The position numbers were made by a program, and so were the translations under genes. The notes beneath the pieces were generated by a model, which saw only the letters and a program-made list of their open reading frames with translations, had not been told where the DNA came from and made no database searches. Shown one piece after another: positions 60,094 through 64,000 of a stretch of 64,000 bases of DNA. The stretch is from Entoloma clypeatum. Lineage: Eukaryota > Basidiomycota > Agaricomycetes > Agaricales > Entolomataceae. Within the stretch, counting starts at the first letter, position 1; each line of letters begins with the position of its first letter. The stretch covers positions 3,224,001-3,288,000 of the forward strand of contig OY751490.1 of NCBI GenBank assembly GCA_963565915.1, read 5' to 3'.

Positions 60094-63000
60094 ATGACCT
60101 CCTCATCGTCGGCCGCCATCACGATGGAGGAATGGGAGGCAATGACGCCGCTAGGTGAGCTGGAGAAGCATAGTGTGTACGTGATCGGGGCCGCTTGCGA
60201 ACGACGACTTCTGCCAGCCAAGGCATGTTTCGCCCAGTGTCGTCCCAAATTCCACCCTCTGAACCCCCATAGTTCCGTTCAGACGACGCTGGCCCTTCGC
60301 AACCCTCGACGCCCCGCGCGAATCCCACCGTCACCATCTCTTCTCGCCCAGTCACACCTCTCTCCACCTCCCTCTCAGCTCGCTCCCCGGCCGCACATGC
60401 ACTCGATCCAAAACAACCCATCCAGACCGCGCAGCAGTTTTACGACTGGTTCGCCCTCATTGACAGGTCCGTCGCGCATAGCCAGGAGGCGCACTTTCGT
60501 GCTCATGCCGCGAATGTCAAGGAGCACCTAGATATCTGCGAACTATTACTGAAAAAGATCGTTCTGGTGGCTAAGGAGGTTGACGACATGATAGAAGGCT
60601 GGAGGGGGGTGGAAGAAGGAGGGAAGAGCTTGAAGGGCGCCTGTGAAAAGCTACTAGAGGAGAGGGTACGGCCCTGTTTCTCCAACAAACTAATCGCTGA
60701 TTGGTTTGCAGGACCAGCTCCTCGAGGTCACCGACGAAATTGACACCCGTCTCGAATACTTTCAGGAGCTCGAGCACGCCACCCGACTGTTGAACCATCC
60801 TGGCGAATCCCTCGTCCTTCAGACAGACTTTTTATACATGGTTGAACGCGTCGATATCTGCATTGAGTACCTCAAAGCACACGTTCGTGACCCGCCATCT
60901 TCTCAGTTTCCTTCTCCTCATCCTTCCATAGCGCCATTACCGCGAAGCCGAGATCTACCTTCTCCGATATCACCAATGTATGACGCGAGCCATGACCTTG
61001 ATCAGGATGTACTTCGTGGGCTGCCTCCGCGCGCTCTCCCTCGACGTCTCCAAACGGCTCTCCGAAAAGGCACGCCGAACCACGTATAATCTTTCTATGC
61101 AAAGAATTCTAACCACAAGAAAACAGGACGTCTCACCAACCGCGCAAACTCATCTTCTCTACACCCGCTTCGCAACCGTCTCCCAACAGGTGTTGCCTCT
61201 CCTCACCGAGCTAGAGCGCCGCGCATGCGCCCATCCACAAGAACTCTCCGCTCTTTTATTAGAGTGTCACAGCGCCTATTTTGCCTCCCGAAAAAGTCTT
61301 CTCGTCGCAAGGATAACAGAGGAAATCAGAGGGTTGGATCCAGGGAGAACCGAGATCGTCGAATTGGTCCGCCCATTTCTCCGCTTCCCATGTTCAATGC
61401 TCAAAGTCACCCTTGGAATTAATTGCCCAGACAAGATCTGGATGTAGTTACCTTAAACAACTCTGCACCGACGAATTCGACCTCTATCGCAAGTTCTTCA
61501 ACTCCGGCGAAGACCAGCTCTAGTGCGTGCCCCACACTCGCTCACATAGAATCCGCATAATTGATAAAAGAAATTCACTTTAGCCAATACCTCGAAAACC
61601 TTTGTGACTATCTATATGACGACCTCCGCCCGCGCATCCTCCATGAACCCCGCCTCACCGCCCTCTGCGAGGTTTGCACCGTCCTCCAAGCCCTCATGGT
61701 CCTCCACGGCTCCAACCTCCCCTCGGACTCAGACGACGACTCAGACGATGATGATGACGACGCGACCCATCCCGGCCCCAGTTCCCCACCTACTGAGCTG
61801 ACCATGGATCTGGACCAAGCTGCACAGAAACGTGGGCACGGGTTAGGCAAACGGCTGCATATCAGCCATCTATTGCAAATGGTCCTGCAGGACGCACAGA
61901 CCCGTCTGTTCTTCAAGGCGCAAGCGGTCGTACAGAGTGAAGTGCGTTACTACGCACCGAAGCCGGAAGATTTGAAGTGGCCTGACGTTTTACTTGGCGA
62001 GTCTCTTCACACCAGCCCCCCCGTACACCTAGAGTTAAATTTCCACAGACGCAAGGAAGCCCACGAGCGGAAACGGTGTTGGAACTGAACTCAGGGAGAA
62101 AGAGAGCGTCAGCAAGATGTTCACGTCACACTCAATGGACAAACAAGAGACATGGTACCCCACCCTGTCAAAAACTGTCTGGGTCCTCGAGCAATTACGC
62201 GATTTTGTCAAGGTTACCCTCTGTCCTCCGTTCACCTCAAAAGTCATACTCACCAAATATAACCAGCCCACAATCTTCGAAGATATCGCGCAAGAGGCCA
62301 TCAGTCTCTGTCGGCAGTCGCTCGTCACGGCCGCGGACATAATCAGCCAAAGGAACGGGAGCGAGTTGGACGGGCGACTGTTCCTGGTCCGACATCTCAT
62401 GATCTTGAAAGATGTCGGCAAGCACTTGGATCTGGACCTGGGTGGCGCGGGTACGCGCTCAGGCCTCGGCATTGGCGCTGGAACAAGTGGAAGCACAGTG
62501 GAGGCCGTTGGACTCGGTGTCACAGGTCAGTGGAAACTACCAACTACCCTTGTCCAACCATAGTGAATCTCACCGGACATAGATACACTGGCCTCGATGT
62601 TGAGTCGAACGACATCACTCCTCCCCGATGCGCTATTTGCATCGTTGGGGATGCCACGCACCGAAGAAAGCATGAGGGAGGCTCAACATGTACTTCCCTC
62701 ATCCATCCTACCTGTAACATCAATTAACCTAGTCTCCGCTGCAGGGCATCGACCACGAGCTCCGCCGGGCCTGCGAAGCCGTCATCTCACGCTGCGCGGA
62801 CCCCATCTCCCAGTGCCTGACAGAATGGACAGACCGGATGCGATCCCACGCGGCCTTAAGAGCCAGATCACCACCGGGTTCGATGCCAGGGTCAGAACAG
62901 CCAGAATGGGCACAGCCATCCACTGCTGCGGCGCTCGATGCAGGGTTCCGACGTTCGTGCGAGACGGATCTGAGAGCGGCTGTGGGGAGGCTCAAGTTGT

Positions 63001-63185
63001 ATTTGGAGGATGAGAGGACGGTGAGGGTGCTTCTGGAGCATATAGTCGAGAGGATGATGGATGCATATACGGGCTTTGCCGAGGTTGTACGAAGGGTGTT
63101 TCCAGTCATGGGTGGCGATGGAGGGTTGAGCGTGATGGGGATCGGGGAGGTAAGGGTATTCCTGGATGGAGTGTGCCAGGAATAG
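60094..63185 (+). CDS. COG3: Conserved oligomeric Golgi complex subunit 3 (Cog3/Sec34)
   Basis: A lobe-A subunit of the COG tether for retrograde vesicles at the Golgi. Family blocks are AQQFYDWFALIDRSVAHSQE, VKEHLDICELLLKKI, QLLEVTDEIDTRLEYFQELE, ATRLLNHPGESLVLQTDFL, YMVERVDICIEYLKAH, HYREAEIYLLRYHQCMTRAM, YFVGCLRALSLDVSKRL, LLLECHSAYFASRKSLL and YLENLCDYLYDDLRPRILHE. An acidic D-rich insertion (about 61728-61770) follows LMVLHGSNLPSDS. The last exons hold ITSVAGHRPRAP-like sequence and end IGEVRVFLDGVCQE. About nine exons, edges approximate. Confidence 0.93.
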
Positions 63186-63487
63186 AGGCGAGTCATTCAT
63201 GTATTCTCAATGAACTTGGAAGAGCGCAAGGACGAAATTGCAAGTGAAATTCATAAATTATCTACCTCCCCTCCCAGAGTCCGTCGGCAATATGTATGTG
63301 TACAGCGGTGGCAGTTCTATGTACAATACCACAACATATTCCAGAGCACCGCAAGTTCAAAAACAATATCGTATGGAATAAATACTCATAAGGGGCCAAT
63401 GATGAACGTTGAACATCGAAGGAGTAGGTATAATCGAGATCGTGACATACGCGCTGTCGCATCAAGTGCTCACACTCAGTGCCCGTC
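63186..63487. other. Convergent intergenic region
   Basis: 3' UTRs of COG3 and of the last gene; no feature recognised. Confidence 0.5.
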
Positions 63488-64000
63488 CTACCGATACCCG
63501 GTATAACTCTCATAACTCGGTGGAATCGAGGGAGCATATCCTCCCGCGACTGACGCACGCACAGCGGCATACGGGTCCGCATACTGCATCGTGCGGCTTA
63601 TCCTCGGCGTATCCGCTGTATTCGAGCGTGCTGGGGAAGACGTGCCGAACCCGCTTGGCGCAGGATCAGAGAATGCGCCATAGGCATCAATAGATGGCCG
63701 TGCTGCGGGGATGGATGATGGTGCTGCGGGAGCCGGCGTAGTCGTGGCAAGGGCGGACGGGGAGGTATTGAAACGGTTGGTGTCTGAGAAGGGGTTGGCT
63801 GTGTGGTTCGGCGGGTCATAGCGGGGTTGTGGAGCAGAGACGGGAGGGCCCTGGGACTGGTGGGACTGTGGGCTGTAGGCTGTGTCTTCTTCATCACCTT
63901 CTTCGAGGTCTGTGACGTCTGGGATGGCGAATGGTGGGTCACGCGGGGGGGCGTAGAGTTTGCCTGAGCGCCAATCATGGACGAGGAGGACAAATGAGGC
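63488..64000 (-). CDS. 3' end of an unidentified gene, cut by the window edge
   Basis: The C-terminal 170 residues of a protein whose 5' part lies beyond the window. The visible part starts in a hydrophobic stretch (ASFVLLVHDWRSG), possibly the end of a transmembrane helix, then KLYAPPRDPPFAIPDVTDLE, an acidic cluster, and a long Pro/Ser/Ala-rich tail ending YAPSIPPSYESYTGYR. A tail of this kind is seen on MARVEL/PalI-type fungal membrane proteins, but the evidence is too thin to name a family. Confidence 0.6.
   Translation of the reverse strand, partial: ASFVLLVHDWRSGKLYAPPRDPPFAIPDVTDLEEGDEEDTAYSPQSHQSQGPPVSAPQPRYDPPNHTANPFSDTNRFNTSPSALATTTPAPAAPSSIPAARPSIDAYGAFSDPAPSGFGTSSPARSNTADTPRISRTMQYADPYAAVRASVAGGYAPSIPPSYESYTGYR

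Overview
This window looks like nuclear DNA of a filamentous basidiomycete, probably an Agaricomycete. Genes are densely packed on both strands and split by many 45-75 nt GT-AG introns. The protein set is eukaryotic and fungal. A spermidine synthase-saccharopine reductase fusion, a gene architecture typical of Basidiomycota, is present. There are Q-rich and homeodomain regulators. I saw no rRNA, tRNA, CRISPR or intact transposon. Coding boundaries were read by eye from conserved protein sequence plus splice signals, so exon edges carry more uncertainty than the gene calls.

Layout. 0-6 kb: citrate synthase (-), tRNA m7G methyltransferase (+), exosome Rrp41 (-), nicotinate phosphoribosyltransferase (+). 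6-17 kb: inositol polyphosphate 5-phosphatase, a TMEM41/VTT-domain membrane protein, a 2-kb gene-free stretch and a large glutamine-rich ARID protein (Swi1-like), all +. 17-24 kb: splicing factor Saf4/CCDC130 (-), then a looser segment with a rhodopsin-domain-type membrane protein and a secreted alpha/beta hydrolase (both -). 24-35 kb: the Spe3-Lys9 fusion (-), ZNF830-like protein (+), COX10 (-), U1-70K (+), a homeodomain factor (+) and TIM13 (-). 35-46 kb: JJJ1 (+), Zrg17-type zinc transporter (+), an enlarged PCNA (-), an ISG12/IFI6-family protein (+), a heme-less sulfite oxidase (-), COX12/COX6B (-). 46-64 kb: PRP18 (+), VPS26 (-), complex I 51-kDa subunit (+), a proline-rich coiled-coil protein (+), RFT1 (+), a small putative mitochondrial protein (-), FIG4 (-), RPL34 (+), COG3 (+) and the 3' end of an unidentified gene (-).

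The content is mostly housekeeping: mitochondrial energy metabolism (citrate synthase, COX10, COX12, complex I, TIM13), splicing (Saf4, U1-70K, PRP18), membrane traffic and phosphoinositides (VPS26, COG3, FIG4, 5-phosphatase, TMEM41-like) and NAD, polyamine and lysine metabolism. Genes often sit head to head with very short shared promoters (79-259 bp). Two small multi-exon genes, TIM13 and COX12, are built from exons too short to form long reading frames and were found only by joining exons.

I found no clear new multi-gene system. The most unusual single items are a PCNA carrying a roughly 110-residue charged insertion, an interferon-inducible-6-16-type protein with a tryptophan-rich repeat tail, and a proline-rich protein with a WH2-like motif.
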